A stretch of 64,000 bases of DNA from Corallincola holothuriorum (GTDB lineage Bacteria > Pseudomonadota > Gammaproteobacteria > Enterobacterales > Neiellaceae). The translations under genes and the position numbers were made by a program. The notes under the pieces are model-generated. The model was given only the letters and a program-made list of their open reading frames with translations, made no database searches and was not told where the DNA came from. This document shows, piece by piece, positions 10,389 to 20,200 of this stretch (position 1 is the stretch's first letter; each line of letters begins with the position of its first letter). The stretch covers positions 62,001-126,000 of the forward strand of contig NZ_QPID01000007.1 in assembly GCF_003336225.1 (NCBI RefSeq), given 5' to 3'.

Positions 10389-10643
10389 TTAAGAGCCCGG
10401 AAATTCGTCAATGATCGCAAACGACAGAAAGGTGGCAAATAAGCTGACCGCGAGCAACATGTAAAGCGCCGGGTGCAACAGAACGACGCCCATACTCGCC
10501 AACCAGACTCGCCGAATCACCCGGCGCTTATGCGACCAAATACGCTGCTGCTTAGGCGACAGATAACCGTGAGAAGGTAACGGGATCCATTCTCGCAACC
10601 CACTTAATACCAAGTAGAGATAGAACGTCCATGGTTGTTGCAT
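10389..10643 (-). CDS. Small predicted membrane protein, unknown function
   Basis: Eighty-four residues, not recognised. The N-terminal half is aromatic and basic, with a proline-rich turn (REWIPLPSHGYLSPKQQ); the C-terminal half holds one or two hydrophobic segments (about residues 45-78). The ATG has a strong GAGGGGG ribosome site, which supports a real gene. It lies convergent with the sensor kinase gene and divergent from the sugar transporter operon, so its promoter region is shared with that operon. Confidence 0.6.
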   Translation of the reverse strand: MQQPWTFYLYLVLSGLREWIPLPSHGYLSPKQQRIWSHKRRVIRRVWLASMGVVLLHPALYMLLAVSLFATFLSFAIIDEFPGS

Positions 10644-11005
10644 CTATCACCCCCTCGCTTTGCCTATATTCAAAGGCTAGACGAAAGCCACCACTGCGCG
10701 AGCAAAAATCAGTCAGTTTTTCAGCCCGACAACCATGATCTCAATCAAATCAGCGTGATACCGACCCGTACACAGATCACATTTTTATAAAATACAGGCA
10801 CCAAGCAGTGTCTATTTTTCACCCCGAAAAGCACCGCAACATTAGCAAATACAGGTATTGTAACAGCCTTGTTACAATACCTGTCCATTTGTTACCGCAC
10901 AGTAACGCTTCTCTTCATACACTTTCAGGGGTTAATCAAGGCGCTTGCAGTACGCTTTGATTAGCACAGCAACAACTCATACTAATAAAAACTAAGGAAA
11001 GGCTA
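10644..11005. promoter_or_regulatory. Control region between the kinase locus and the sugar ABC operon
   Basis: About 360 bases without a gene. It holds a perfect 15-bp inverted repeat at 10851-10884, a GTTAC-N6-GTAAC repeat at 10891-10906, and an inverted repeat in the presumed leader at 10934-10962 (AATCAAGGCG/CGCTTTGATT, one G-T pair). An AAGGAAAGG ribosome site precedes the transporter gene. The palindromes lie well upstream of the coding start, where an activator would bind. Confidence 0.6.
10851..10884. promoter_or_regulatory. Perfect 15-bp inverted repeat, probable operator
   Basis: Arms ACAGGTATTGTAACA and TGTTACAATACCTGT with the spacer GCCT. Four GTAAC/GTTAC pentamers start at 10860, 10871, 10891 and 10902, that is with steps of 11, 20 and 11 bases, about one and two helical turns. 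No T-run follows in either strand and no gene ends here, so a binding site is more likely than a terminator. The adjacent response regulator is the natural candidate ligand; this is inference. Confidence 0.6.
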
Positions 11006-12271
11006 ATGAAACGCAAGACTCTGACCTCTGTTATCTCTGCAGTCGCGCTAGCAACCAGCGCCGGCTTAGCCCATGCTGCCGATAAAGGCGAAGTGGAAGT
11101 GCTGCATTGGTGGACATCGGGTGGTGAAGCTAAATCAGCTGCAGTACTCAAAGAGATGCTGGAAAAACAGGGCTATGGCTGGAAAGATTTCGCCGTCGCC
11201 GGTGGCGGTGGTGAAAGTGCGATGACCGTACTAAAAACCCGCGCTGTATCTGGAAACCCACCTGCCGCTGCTCAGATCAAAGGACACGATATTCAAGAGT
11301 GGGCTGATCTGGGATTTCTAACCACCCTTGACGGCACCGCCAGCGCTGAAAAGTGGGAGCAGGTGCTGCCCAAAGTGGTCAGTAGCGTCATGAAATATGA
11401 TGATAAATATGTCGCTGTTCCGGTCAATGTTCACCGCGTGAACTGGCTATGGGCCAACCCTGCCGTATTTGAAAAAGCTGGCGCCAAGATCCCAACCACA
11501 TGGGACGAATTCATAGTGGCTGCAGACAAAATTAAAGCGGCCGGTCTGATCCCACTGGCTCACGGTGGCCAAGCTTGGCAAGACGCGACTGTGTTCGAAG
11601 CGATCGCTTTAGAAACCATGGGCGCAGAGCTTTATATGAAAGCGTTCAAGATGCATGATCCTGACGCGCTAGGCTCTGTCAAAATGGTCGAAACGTTCGA
11701 AAAATTCCGCACACTTAAGCAGTACATAGATAAAGATAGCCCTGGCCGAGACTGGAATATCGCTACCAACATGGTGATCGAAGGAAAAGCCGGTATGCAA
11801 ATCATGGGTGACTGGGCCAAAGGTGAATTCGCCGCTGCAGGTAAGAAGCCTGGCGTCGATTATATCTGCGCACCCGCCCCAGGTACCGCAGGCATGTTTA
11901 CTTTCAATATCGATAGCTTCGCTTTCTTTAATCTGAAAGATGCTAATGATGCAGCGGCGCAACAAGCTCTGGCGAAAACCATTCTTAGCCCCAAATTCCA
12001 AGAGGTGTTTAACCTCAATAAAGGGTCTATCCCGGTGCGTCTGGATCAAGACATGAGTGCCTTCGATCAATGCGCACTCGATTCCATGGCGACATTCAAA
12101 GCCGCGAATACCTCAGGCAAATTAGTGCCCAGTTGGTCTCATGGATTGGCAACCACCAGCCAGATCCAGGGCGCGATCTACGACGTGGTCACCAATTACT
12201 TTAACGACGACAAAGTCAGTGCAACCGAGACGGTTGATAAGCTGGTTCGCGCCGTTAAATCTGCGATGTAA
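11006..12271 (+). CDS. gtsA: Sugar ABC transporter substrate-binding protein (GtsA-like)
   Basis: Periplasmic binding protein (421 aa, signal peptide ending near AGLAHA) of an ABC importer, cluster of glucose/mannose receptors. Typical segments are [16 protein letters not shown] at the mature N-terminus, [34 protein letters not shown] and GDWAKGEF. Two cysteines (in YICAPAPG and DQCALDS) could form a disulfide. It starts the four-gene operon and is followed by a hairpin that should raise its level over that of the permeases. The choice of glucose as ligand rests on family resemblance. Confidence 0.88.
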   Translation: MKRKTLTSVISAVALATSAGLAHAADKGEVEVLHWWTSGGEAKSAAVLKEMLEKQGYGWKDFAVAGGGGESAMTVLKTRAVSGNPPAAAQIKGHDIQEWADLGFLTTLDGTASAEKWEQVLPKVVSSVMKYDDKYVAVPVNVHRVNWLWANPAVFEKAGAKIPTTWDEFIVAADKIKAAGLIPLAHGGQAWQDATVFEAIALETMGAELYMKAFKMHDPDALGSVKMVETFEKFRTLKQYIDKDSPGRDWNIATNMVIEGKAGMQIMGDWAKGEFAAAGKKPGVDYICAPAPGTAGMFTFNIDSFAFFNLKDANDAAAQQALAKTILSPKFQEVFNLNKGSIPVRLDQDMSAFDQCALDSMATFKAANTSGKLVPSWSHGLATTSQIQGAIYDVVTNYFNDDKVSATETVDKLVRAVKSAM

Positions 12272-12280
12272 TTCGATATA

Positions 12281-12304
12281 GCGGGCGCTTCGCCGCCCGC
12301 TTTT
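12281..12304 (+). terminator. Hairpin between binding-protein and permease genes
   Basis: GCGGGCG, a six-base loop, CGCCCGC and then TTTT. It lies 10 bases after the binding-protein stop and 12 before the permease ORF. Such sites usually act as partial terminators or RNA-stabilising ends that make the binding protein more abundant than the membrane parts. Confidence 0.8.
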
Positions 12305-12315
12305 CGAACCAAATT

Positions 12316-13272
12316 ATGCCTAAAGAGAGCCCAACCCCGATGTCGACTTCACACGTGCTATCAGAGCCAGTGATCCGGCCACAGTCCAAGCGCTTTTCCT
12401 TGGATGGCCTGCAAAAATGGCTACCGAAACTGGTGCTGGCACCGACCATGTTGATCACCATTGTTTGTATCTATGGTTACATGGCTTGGACAACGCTGAT
12501 CTCCTTCTCCAATTCGAGTTTTCTGCCCAGTTATAAGCTGGTTGGGTTTAAACAATACATCAAGTTACTGGATAACGATCGCTGGTTGGTTTCCAGCACA
12601 AACTTACTCATTTTTGGGCTGCTATTTATCGCTATCTGTTTAGTCTTGGGGATATTTCTTGCCATCCTCCTAGACCAACAGATACAGCAAGAAGGTGCCA
12701 TTAGAACCATCTTTCTTTACCCCATGGCAATCAGTTTTATCGTCACCGGCACCGCCTGGAAATGGATCCTTAACCCAGGCCTGGGTCTCGAAAAAATGCT
12801 CAACGATTGGGGCTGGAGTAGCTTTCAATTTGACTGGCTAGTCGACCCTCAGATGTCAATCTACACGCTGGTGATCGCCGCGGTGTGGCAAAGTTCCGGT
12901 TTCGTTATGGCACTGTTTTTAGCTGGGCTGCGTGGCATTGACCCTGCCATTGTCAAAGCTGCACAGATTGATGGCGCAAGTAAACCGACCATCTATCGCA
13001 GAATAGTCCTCCCGTGTCTGCGCCCAGTATTTTTCTCCGCCATTATCGTGTTGTCGCACATTGCGATTAAGAGCTTCGACCTAGTGACGGCATTGACTTC
13101 TGGTGGCCCCGGATACAGCTCCGACCTACCAGCACTGTTTATGTACTCTCACGCCTTTACGCGTGGCCAAATGGGCTTAGGTGCCGCATCGGCAATGATG
13201 ATGCTGGCAGGGGTGCTCGCGATCTTAGTGCCCTACCTCTATTCAGAGCTAAGAGGGCAACGCCATGACTAG
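12316..13272 (+). CDS. gtsB: Sugar ABC transporter permease (GtsB-like)
   Basis: First of two inner-membrane permeases (318 aa, MalF/UgpA type) with about six helices. The EAA loop, which docks the ATPase, is seen as KAAQIDGASKPTIYRRIVLPCLRP near residues 215-240. A second possible start is ATG 12340 (MSTSHVL); neither has a strong ribosome site. The gene overlaps the next permease by 8 bases (ATGACTAG). Confidence 0.9.
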   Translation: MPKESPTPMSTSHVLSEPVIRPQSKRFSLDGLQKWLPKLVLAPTMLITIVCIYGYMAWTTLISFSNSSFLPSYKLVGFKQYIKLLDNDRWLVSSTNLLIFGLLFIAICLVLGIFLAILLDQQIQQEGAIRTIFLYPMAISFIVTGTAWKWILNPGLGLEKMLNDWGWSSFQFDWLVDPQMSIYTLVIAAVWQSSGFVMALFLAGLRGIDPAIVKAAQIDGASKPTIYRRIVLPCLRPVFFSAIIVLSHIAIKSFDLVTALTSGGPGYSSDLPALFMYSHAFTRGQMGLGAASAMMMLAGVLAILVPYLYSELRGQRHD

Positions 13273-14152
13273 TACGACGGTAAACACCGAGGTGATGAAA
13301 AAACCTCTACAGCCAGGTCGCTGGTTGATCTACGGCATCCTTATTCTGTTCGCGTTGATCTATCTAATGCCCTTAATCGTGATGCTACTAACCTCTTTCA
13401 AAACCTCGGCTGATATCCGTTCCGGTAACCTGATGTCGTTACCCACTGAGTGGGTCTTCGACGGCTGGATAAAAGCATGGGGAAGTGCTTGTACCGGTGT
13501 CAACTGTGATGGCATCAAGGGCTACTTCTGGAACTCGATGCAGATGGTGATCCCTGCGGTACTTATCTCAACCATGATGGGCGCTTTTAACGGCTACGTG
13601 CTGGCCAAATGGCGTTTCCGAGGATCAGATCTGTTTTTCAGTCTGATGCTGTTCGGTTGCTTTATCCCGTTTCAGGTGATCTTGTTACCAATGGCGCAAA
13701 GTCTCGGCTACGTCGGCTTAGCCAACACCACCGCGGGATTAGTCACTGTACATGTGATTTACGGTGTTGCATTCACCACCATGTTTTTCCGTAACTATTA
13801 CGTCAGCATTCCTGACGAGCTAGTTAAAGCAGCAAAACTCGATGGTGCAGGTTTCTTTACTATCTTCTTTCGCATTCTGCTGCCTATCTCCAAGCCGATC
13901 TTTATGGTTTGCGTGATTTGGCAATTCACCGCGATCTGGAATGACTTTCTGTTTGGTGTGGTGTACTCCGCTGGCGATACCCAGCCGATGACGGTAGCCC
14001 TCAACAATCTGGTCAACACCTCCACTGGCGTCAAAGAGTACAACGTGGATATGGCCGCAGCGATCCTTGCTGCGTTACCTACGCTGCTGGTCTACTTCTT
14101 TGCCGGAAAATACTTCGTGCGTGGCCTCACGGCCGGTGTGGTTAAAGGATAA
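13265..14152 (+). CDS. gtsC: Sugar ABC transporter permease (GtsC-like)
   Basis: Second permease (295 aa, MalG/UgpE type). The EAA loop is VKAAKLDGAGFFTIFFRILLP at about residues 186-206. The insertion with two cysteines (GSACTGVNCDG) after the first periplasmic segment is notable. Translation is probably coupled to the upstream permease through the 8-base overlap. Confidence 0.9.
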   Translation: MTSTTVNTEVMKKPLQPGRWLIYGILILFALIYLMPLIVMLLTSFKTSADIRSGNLMSLPTEWVFDGWIKAWGSACTGVNCDGIKGYFWNSMQMVIPAVLISTMMGAFNGYVLAKWRFRGSDLFFSLMLFGCFIPFQVILLPMAQSLGYVGLANTTAGLVTVHVIYGVAFTTMFFRNYYVSIPDELVKAAKLDGAGFFTIFFRILLPISKPIFMVCVIWQFTAIWNDFLFGVVYSAGDTQPMTVALNNLVNTSTGVKEYNVDMAAAILAALPTLLVYFFAGKYFVRGLTAGVVKG

Positions 14153-14185
14153 AGCGCACCGCGCTTACTGAATTAGGAATTTAAG

Positions 14186-15343
14186 ATGGCAACGCTAAAT
14201 ATCAAGCAGATACGTAAACGCTACGGTAAATCAACCCAGGAGATCCTTAAAGGGATCGATATCAGTATCGACAACGGTGAATTTCTGATCCTCGTCGGCC
14301 CTTCAGGTTGTGGCAAATCAACCTTAATGAATATGATCGCTGGATTGGAGGAGGTCAGTGGTGGCCAGATCTTGATTGATAATCAGGATGTCACCCACGT
14401 GGCGCCTAAAGATCGGGATATCGCCATGGTGTTCCAGTCATACGCCCTCTATCCCAACATGACTGTCCGTCAAAACATTCAGTTTGGTCTGGAGATCCGC
14501 AAGATGCCAGCAGCCGAGATCGAAGCGGAAGTTGAGCGGGTCGCCAATCTGTTACAGATTGACCACTTGCTTGACCGCAAGCCGTCACAACTCTCTGGTG
14601 GCCAACAACAACGCGTGGCCATGGGGCGAGCACTCTCTCGGCGGCCAAAAATCTACCTGTTTGATGAACCGCTTTCTAACCTCGATGCCAAACTGCGGGT
14701 AGAGATGCGTACCGAAGTGAAGAAGCTACACCAACGCCTAGGCACTACCATTGTTTACGTTACCCATGATCAGATCGAAGCGATGACATTAGCAGACCGG
14801 ATCGCCGTGATGAAAGATGGTGAACTACTGCAACTGGGGACACCAAAACAAGTATACGAAACCCCCGCCAATATGTTTGTTGCCGGCTTTATCGGCTCCC
14901 CTTCCATGAACTTTATCGACTGTCTGATCAAGAAGGATGAAAACGGTCTGTTCACTGAGTTAGCCAATTCACAACAACAGATCACACGGCTACCTGCGCC
15001 AGACTATATGATCGACTACCTCGGCAAGTCGGTCGTATTGGGATTAAGACCTGAGCAGATCACCACCCCACAGCCCCATAAGCAGACCGATAAACAAGTG
15101 ACCCGTGGCCAATTCGAGGTGTTAGTGACTGAGCCAACCGGCCCTGACGTTATCGTTGAAGTACAGGCCAATGACCAGGAGATAAGCTGCCGTATCGATC
15201 CTGAACACCCGTTAGAGATAGGCCAACCAATAGAGCTGATGTTTGATTGCAACAAAGCGGTCTACTTCGACAAATCTACAGAGCAACGTATCTGTCCGCA
15301 AAACAGTACATTGCCAGCACCGACAAAGGCATCGGCCGCCTGA
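14186..15343 (+). CDS. gtsD: Sugar ABC transporter ATP-binding protein (GtsD/MsmX/UgpC type)
   Basis: Cytoplasmic ATPase of the importer (385 aa). Walker [10 protein letters not shown] near residues 38-46, Q-loop in [12 protein letters not shown], signature LSGGQQQR, Walker [16 protein letters not shown], and H-loop YVTHDQIEA are intact. The C-terminal regulatory (TOBE) domain is present from about residue 235. Last gene of the operon, followed by a strong terminator. No outer-membrane porin gene follows, in contrast to some Pseudomonas gts loci. Confidence 0.94.
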   Translation: MATLNIKQIRKRYGKSTQEILKGIDISIDNGEFLILVGPSGCGKSTLMNMIAGLEEVSGGQILIDNQDVTHVAPKDRDIAMVFQSYALYPNMTVRQNIQFGLEIRKMPAAEIEAEVERVANLLQIDHLLDRKPSQLSGGQQQRVAMGRALSRRPKIYLFDEPLSNLDAKLRVEMRTEVKKLHQRLGTTIVYVTHDQIEAMTLADRIAVMKDGELLQLGTPKQVYETPANMFVAGFIGSPSMNFIDCLIKKDENGLFTELANSQQQITRLPAPDYMIDYLGKSVVLGLRPEQITTPQPHKQTDKQVTRGQFEVLVTEPTGPDVIVEVQANDQEISCRIDPEHPLEIGQPIELMFDCNKAVYFDKSTEQRICPQNSTLPAPTKASAA

Positions 15344-15370
15344 GTATGTCCTTTCCCATACAGGCCGATT

Positions 15371-15397
15371 GGCACCGCTTATGCGGTGCCTTTTTTT
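15371..15397 (+). terminator. Rho-independent terminator of the sugar ABC operon
   Basis: Stem GGCACCGC / GCGGTGCC with a TTAT loop, followed by seven T. It lies 28 bases after the ATPase stop. Confidence 0.93.
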
Positions 15398-15456
15398 AAT
15401 CTCTGACGTACAATCCCCCCATCTTACCGCTACCTCTGCGAAAACAGCCGCTGCCA

Positions 15457-16614
15457 ATGAACAGATATGTTGAACTCATCGACCAAGCACTGACCCTCGA
15501 ACGCTTCCCGTTCAGTCAGGATCCAAATCTGCAGGCGTGGGATGCAGCCGACGAATACCTTTTAAATCAACTACGAGAAAGAGGTTGGCTGCAACAGGGA
15601 GGGACTATCCATATTTACAACGACACCTTCGGCGCGCTAACGACCGCCTTAGTCAGTTGGTTCGCGGAGCAAAACTGTAGCGATTACAATATCATCAATC
15701 GTGGCGACAGCTTTCTTAGCCACCAGGGATGCCGTAACAATTTGCAGGATAATCGGCTAGCCGATGACAGAGTCGTCTACGTTGATAGCTTGCAGGACGT
15801 CGCAGAAGCCGCTGATCTTGTGCTGTTGAAGGTGCCGAAAAACCATACTCTATTGCAGCAACAACTGGCACAGGTCAAAGCCACAGCCACTGAACACACC
15901 AAAATGCTAGCCGCCGCCAAAGCCAAGGCATTAACCCGTAACGTGATCGACATGTTTAACCAACTAGGCGCAGCCAACCCGTCTCTGGCATGGAAAAAAT
16001 GTCGAGTGGTCGATTGCCAGATAGAGCCAACATCCGACCTGCAAGTGCCAGATCTGAATGTGTGGCCACTTGAAAACACCGAATATAACCTGGTAAATCA
16101 CGCTAACGTATTTGCCCGCCAGTATTTGGATATCGGTGCACGATTCTTCCTGCAATACTTACCGAAAGAGCAGCAATACCATGAAGTGATCGATCTGGGT
16201 TGCGGCAACGGTGTTCTCAGCCTGATGCTGTTAGCACAAAACAAAATCGACAAATTGATCGCCATCGACGAAAGCTACATGGCGCTCGCTTCCACCGAAC
16301 AAACCATCAAAGAGAACTTGCCTGCACAGCTGGTGCATTGCCAGTTCCAAGCAAACAACTGCTTAGATGGCTTCGAAGGCGCGCGGTCTGATCTGGTAGT
16401 GTGTAACCCGCCGTTTCATCAGAACAACGCGATCACTGACGATATCGCCTGGCAGATGTTTAGAGATGCGAAGCGTGTCCTGAAACGAGGTGGTAAGCTA
16501 ATGATCGTTGGTAACCAACATCTCGCTTATCACATCAAGCTGCAGCGTTTGTTTGGGAACTGTGAGACCCTAGCCAGCAATAAGAAGTTTGTTATTTTGG
16601 AAGCGGTAAAATAA
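15457..16614 (+). CDS. rlmG: 23S rRNA (guanine-N2) methyltransferase RlmG
   Basis: SAM-dependent enzyme that methylates a guanine of 23S rRNA (G1835 in E. coli). 385 aa, close to the usual length. It has the RlmG/RsmC layout: an N-terminal degenerate methyltransferase-like half (LQAWDAADEYLL at the start) and a catalytic C-terminal half with motif I DLGCGNGVLSL and motif IV NPPFHQNN (typical NPPF of exocyclic amine methylation). The stop overlaps the next start (TAATG). Confidence 0.93.
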   Translation: MNRYVELIDQALTLERFPFSQDPNLQAWDAADEYLLNQLRERGWLQQGGTIHIYNDTFGALTTALVSWFAEQNCSDYNIINRGDSFLSHQGCRNNLQDNRLADDRVVYVDSLQDVAEAADLVLLKVPKNHTLLQQQLAQVKATATEHTKMLAAAKAKALTRNVIDMFNQLGAANPSLAWKKCRVVDCQIEPTSDLQVPDLNVWPLENTEYNLVNHANVFARQYLDIGARFFLQYLPKEQQYHEVIDLGCGNGVLSLMLLAQNKIDKLIAIDESYMALASTEQTIKENLPAQLVHCQFQANNCLDGFEGARSDLVVCNPPFHQNNAITDDIAWQMFRDAKRVLKRGGKLMIVGNQHLAYHIKLQRLFGNCETLASNKKFVILEAVK

Positions 16615-17216
16615 TGTTGAAGACTCTCTCTTTGAAAGCACTTTTGTTCGCATTCTGCGGTGTACTCATCGCTGGTTGTAGCAGTCAGTACAGCCCTATT
16701 ATTATCAGCCCCCCGGTTGTTTTTGCCGATGATGTCTGGCCTGATGCCCAACCTATCGCACTCAAAGTTGAAGATATGCGCCCGGCACAGTACCTGGCAA
16801 AAATCCAAGGCAGCGGTGAAAAAGTCACCCTGGTACCCGGCAACAATAGTCTGAGTGAAGTGGTTAATGTACGAGTTGCTGCGGCCTTTAATGAGCATGG
16901 CATCGATGTGAACCCATTGTCACCGATTGAGTTCAATATTGAACTGCACAGCGCATTAGTGGACGTCACTAAACCGGGGCACTTTGACTACGATATCGAC
17001 ACGCACATAAAAATCGAAGTCAACATCAAAAAATCAACCGGGCAATTTACCAAGTTGTTTCGTGGCAAACGGCAAACCATCATCGCCATCAAACCCGATA
17101 CGGCAAAGCTAGAAGAAGAGCTAAACGCACTGCTCGGCAAAGTACTTAACGAGCTAGTGAACGACGGTGAGATACATCAGTTCATTGCTCGTCAACCGAC
17201 TGATATTGTTCATTAA
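16614..17216 (+). CDS. yajG: YajG family lipoprotein
   Basis: Predicted outer-membrane lipoprotein (200 aa) with signal peptide and lipobox LIAGC (Cys about residue 22). The mature start SSQYSPIIISPPV and the segments VEDMRPAQYLAKI and NPLSPIEFNIEL fit YajG. Function unknown. In enterobacteria yajG neighbours ampG; here a cyclophilin gene lies between them. Confidence 0.88.
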   Translation: MLKTLSLKALLFAFCGVLIAGCSSQYSPIIISPPVVFADDVWPDAQPIALKVEDMRPAQYLAKIQGSGEKVTLVPGNNSLSEVVNVRVAAAFNEHGIDVNPLSPIEFNIELHSALVDVTKPGHFDYDIDTHIKIEVNIKKSTGQFTKLFRGKRQTIIAIKPDTAKLEEELNALLGKVLNELVNDGEIHQFIARQPTDIVH

Positions 17217-17228
17217 CAGGGGGCTTGC

Positions 17229-17816
17229 ATGCGTATTATCTGGCTATTGTTGACCCTGTTTATTGGTTCAGCACAAGCGGCACATAAGGGTCAACTGCAA
17301 CCCTCTAACCCGTTTCCCAAAGTGGCAATGAAAACCACCTTAGGCACTATCGTTATTGAGCTTGATCGTACAAGAGCGCCGCTCACCGTGGATGCCTTTC
17401 TCGCCTATGTGGTGGACGGCGATTATGACCAAACATTATTTCATCGCATCATTCCAGGCTTCGTTGCCCAAGGCGGAGGAATAGATACCAGATATTCGCC
17501 CAAAAATGAGAAAAAGAGGCTGGCGAATGAATCAGGCAATGGCCTAAAAAATAGTGAAGGCACCATTGCCATGGCGCGCCAAAACGCTCCGCATTCTGCA
17601 ACCCGCCAATTCTTTTTTAATCTGGCAGAGAATGATTCATTAAATCCTAGCCGACGCGGCTGGGGCTATACAGTGTTTGGTGAAGTGGTTGAAGGTCACG
17701 ATATTTTACTGAAATTCAATAGTGTACAGACCGAATACAGCGATAAGCTTGGCTGGCCCGATGTCCCCGTTGCGCCGGTGATTTTGGAAAAAGCAACGCT
17801 ACTGCCAGAAGAGTAA
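17229..17816 (+). CDS. Cyclophilin-type peptidyl-prolyl isomerase, exported
   Basis: Protein-folding enzyme (195 aa) that isomerises proline bonds, exported by a signal peptide (cleavage near GSAQA). Cyclophilin core is seen in MKTTLGTIVIELD, FHRIIPGFVAQGGG (active-site Arg and Phe), and SATRQFFFNLAEN (Q-F-F). It is closest to periplasmic PpiA-type proteins. Start ATG 17229 is preceded by AGGGGG. It lies between yajG and ampG with 1 base to the latter. Confidence 0.9.
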   Translation: MRIIWLLLTLFIGSAQAAHKGQLQPSNPFPKVAMKTTLGTIVIELDRTRAPLTVDAFLAYVVDGDYDQTLFHRIIPGFVAQGGGIDTRYSPKNEKKRLANESGNGLKNSEGTIAMARQNAPHSATRQFFFNLAENDSLNPSRRGWGYTVFGEVVEGHDILLKFNSVQTEYSDKLGWPDVPVAPVILEKATLLPEE

Positions 17817-17817
17817 A

Positions 17818-19320
17818 ATGAATCAAACCAGCAGTTCACGCCCCTCGCCCGCCGTTGCTCCTTCTACAAAACGGCGCTGGCAAATGAAAGCTAATCTCAC
17901 GCGTTGGCGTGCGGCGGTGGCAGTCTATGGCCAACGCAGCATGCTGCATATGCTGATCTTTGGTTTTAGCTGCGGCCTGCCTTACATGCTGGTTTTCGCT
18001 ACCCTCTCTTTTTGGCTCAGAGAAGCAGAAGTCAGTCGCTCGGCGATTGGTTACTTCAGTTGGATCCTAGTGGTTTATGGCATGAAGTGGTTATGGGCAC
18101 CATTAGTAGACCGCCTAAAACTGCCACTACTGCACCGACTGCTAGGGCGGAGGCGATCATGGATAGGCCTGGCACAAACGGCCATCGCACTTTCGCTACT
18201 TGGATTGGCTTGGCTTGATCCAGCGCTATCACTGCAGAATTTTGCACTCTGCACGCTACTGGTCGCCTGGTTTTCAGCGACACAGGACATCGCAATTGAT
18301 GCCTACCGAATTGAGATAGCCCCTCAGGAAGAGCAAGGCTCTCTAGCGGCCGCCTATATGCTGGGATACCGCTTAGCCATGATCCTCAGTGGTGCCGGTG
18401 CACTCTATTTAGCCGCTTGGTTTTCAACGGGCGAAGGTTATGACCCTGTCGGCTGGTCACACGCTTATATCGTTATGGCTGGGATCATGGGGCTATGTCT
18501 GCTGAATACCCTGCTCTCCCAAGAGCCGGTGCAATCCTCGGCCAGCATAGAAAAAGATGAAGAAGATGCAGCCCTCGCATTAGAACGCACAGCCCATCTA
18601 CCATTGCCGATACAGCGTATGCTCTCCTGGTGCTATGGAGCCCTGCTTTGCCCATTTATTGATTTCTTCCGCCGTTATCGTTGGCAAGCGTTCTGGCTAC
18701 TCCTGCTAATCGGCACTTATCGTATCTCTGATATCTTTATGGGGGTGATGGCCAACCCGTTTTATGTCGATTTAGGTTACAGCAAAGAGCAGGTCGCATC
18801 GGTCGCCAAGGTGTTTGGGGTCATCATGACCCTCATCGGCACAGGCATAGGCGGCTTACTGGTTACGCGGTTTGGTTGTCGCCCAATTCTTACCTTGGGT
18901 GCAATTCTCGTCGTCGCCACTAATCAGCTATTCGCTGTCATGGCTTGGCTGGCGGCAGCGCTTACGCCTGAATGCGCCAATATCGCGTGTGAAGCCCCTT
19001 CCATCTATTGGCTAATGGCTGTCATATCAGCAGATAACATCAGCGCTGGCATCGCCACAGCAGCGTTCATCGCTTTTCTTTCCTCACTCACTAACGTCGC
19101 CTATTCAGCAACGCAATACGCCCTGTTCAGCTCATTAATGGTGTTGTTCCCGAAATTTCTCGCTGGCTTTTCTGGGGTACTCGTCGACGACATGGGGTAT
19201 GTTTGGTTCTTTACCATCGCATCGCTGATCGGTTTACCGGTACTTTTACTTATCTGGCTAACAAAACAAACCCAGCTTGCCCCCGTTAATGCGGAAAACA
19301 ACAGTAAACTGTCCGAGTAG
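17818..19320 (+). CDS. ampG: Muropeptide permease AmpG
   Basis: Inner-membrane major facilitator protein (500 aa) that imports GlcNAc-anhydroMurNAc peptides for cell-wall recycling and, in species with inducible AmpC, feeds beta-lactamase induction. Family segments are FGFSCGLPYMLVFATLSFWL near residue 45, WLWAPLVDRLKLP, and SATQDIAIDAYRIE. About twelve to fourteen hydrophobic helices can be counted. An in-frame ATG at codon 23 is an alternative start. Confidence 0.93.
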   Translation: MNQTSSSRPSPAVAPSTKRRWQMKANLTRWRAAVAVYGQRSMLHMLIFGFSCGLPYMLVFATLSFWLREAEVSRSAIGYFSWILVVYGMKWLWAPLVDRLKLPLLHRLLGRRRSWIGLAQTAIALSLLGLAWLDPALSLQNFALCTLLVAWFSATQDIAIDAYRIEIAPQEEQGSLAAAYMLGYRLAMILSGAGALYLAAWFSTGEGYDPVGWSHAYIVMAGIMGLCLLNTLLSQEPVQSSASIEKDEEDAALALERTAHLPLPIQRMLSWCYGALLCPFIDFFRRYRWQAFWLLLLIGTYRISDIFMGVMANPFYVDLGYSKEQVASVAKVFGVIMTLIGTGIGGLLVTRFGCRPILTLGAILVVATNQLFAVMAWLAAALTPECANIACEAPSIYWLMAVISADNISAGIATAAFIAFLSSLTNVAYSATQYALFSSLMVLFPKFLAGFSGVLVDDMGYVWFFTIASLIGLPVLLLIWLTKQTQLAPVNAENNSKLSE

Positions 19321-19427
19321 ATTGCTGATTTGTATCTCAGTTTTAATCATTAACAACCGCTAGCCGTTTGATTCAGCTACTATTTATCTATCACTATCTG
19401 TTAATTAACTAAAAGGGGCTGTCGTCC

Positions 19428-19934
19428 GTGACCCTAGTTCGCCCTGCCGACAATCAACAAGCGCCTATCATCATCGATGTCGAAGCCTCAGGATTTGGCT
19501 CAGGCAGTTATCCCATAGAGATAGGCTTAGCCATGCCGGCAAATGAGCGTCACTGTTTTCTAATCAGGCCAGCAGAACACTGGCAGCATTGGTCCGAGGA
19601 GGCAGAAAAAATACACAAAATATCGCGGCAGGCGCTGCATGAGCATGGCCTAGAGATACAAGATGTTGCTTATCAACTAAATGAAATTCTAGCCGGATTG
19701 ACCGTCTATTCAGATGCCTGGAGCCACGATAGTAGCTGGGTATACAAACTGTTCGACGAAGCAGAGATCTACCCAAAATTTAAAATTGAGACGTTAAGAA
19801 AACTGCTAACGGAAAAGCAACTCTCTCTATGGGATGCAACCAGAGAGAAGATCGAGCAAGAACAGCAAACCATCCGTCACCGTGCCAGCGCGGATGCCCA
19901 CGTGCTACAACTAACCTTTCTCAGAACCCAATAA
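19428..19934 (+). CDS. Putative 3'-5' exonuclease, DnaQ (DEDDh) fold
   Basis: Small stand-alone exonuclease-like protein (168 aa). The four acidic residues and histidine of the DEDDh fold can be placed at D17 and E19 (IIDVEASGFGSGSYPIEIG), D101 (WSHDSSW), H151 and D156 (HRASADAHVL). Substrate unknown; relatives trim RNA or DNA. The start is GTG at 19428 after an AAAGGGG ribosome site. Separated by 107 bases from ampG, so possibly on its own promoter. Confidence 0.75.
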   Translation: MTLVRPADNQQAPIIIDVEASGFGSGSYPIEIGLAMPANERHCFLIRPAEHWQHWSEEAEKIHKISRQALHEHGLEIQDVAYQLNEILAGLTVYSDAWSHDSSWVYKLFDEAEIYPKFKIETLRKLLTEKQLSLWDATREKIEQEQQTIRHRASADAHVLQLTFLRTQ

Positions 19935-20200
19935 ACGCTCACTTTTCATACGAAGTAGAAGTAAGTAGATACCCGCATAAACCATCCCGAAACCAAATTA
20001 AATTAATTTTTACTAATTTAGACAGTCAGTTATAGATGTGCGTCACATTTATTTACAACCCAAAAGTTCAACAGAGCAAAAACTCAATTATATCAAAAAG
20101 CTATAACTTGGATTAAATATTGCTTAACACCTTACGTGGCTTTCTTAGCTACAACATTCACGGAAGTAGTACTACATAAAAAATAAAAGGTGGAATCCAG
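19935..20200. other. AT-rich intergenic stretch upstream of the protease gene
   Basis: About 265 bases, more AT-rich than its surroundings. It should hold the protease promoter. No RNA gene, repeat or terminator is obvious. An AAAGGTGGA ribosome site lies just before ATG 20201. Confidence 0.4.

Noticed and set aside
10851-10884. Inverted repeat as a rho-independent terminator
   Set aside because: There is no T-run on either side and no gene ends nearby; it lies upstream of both flanking genes.
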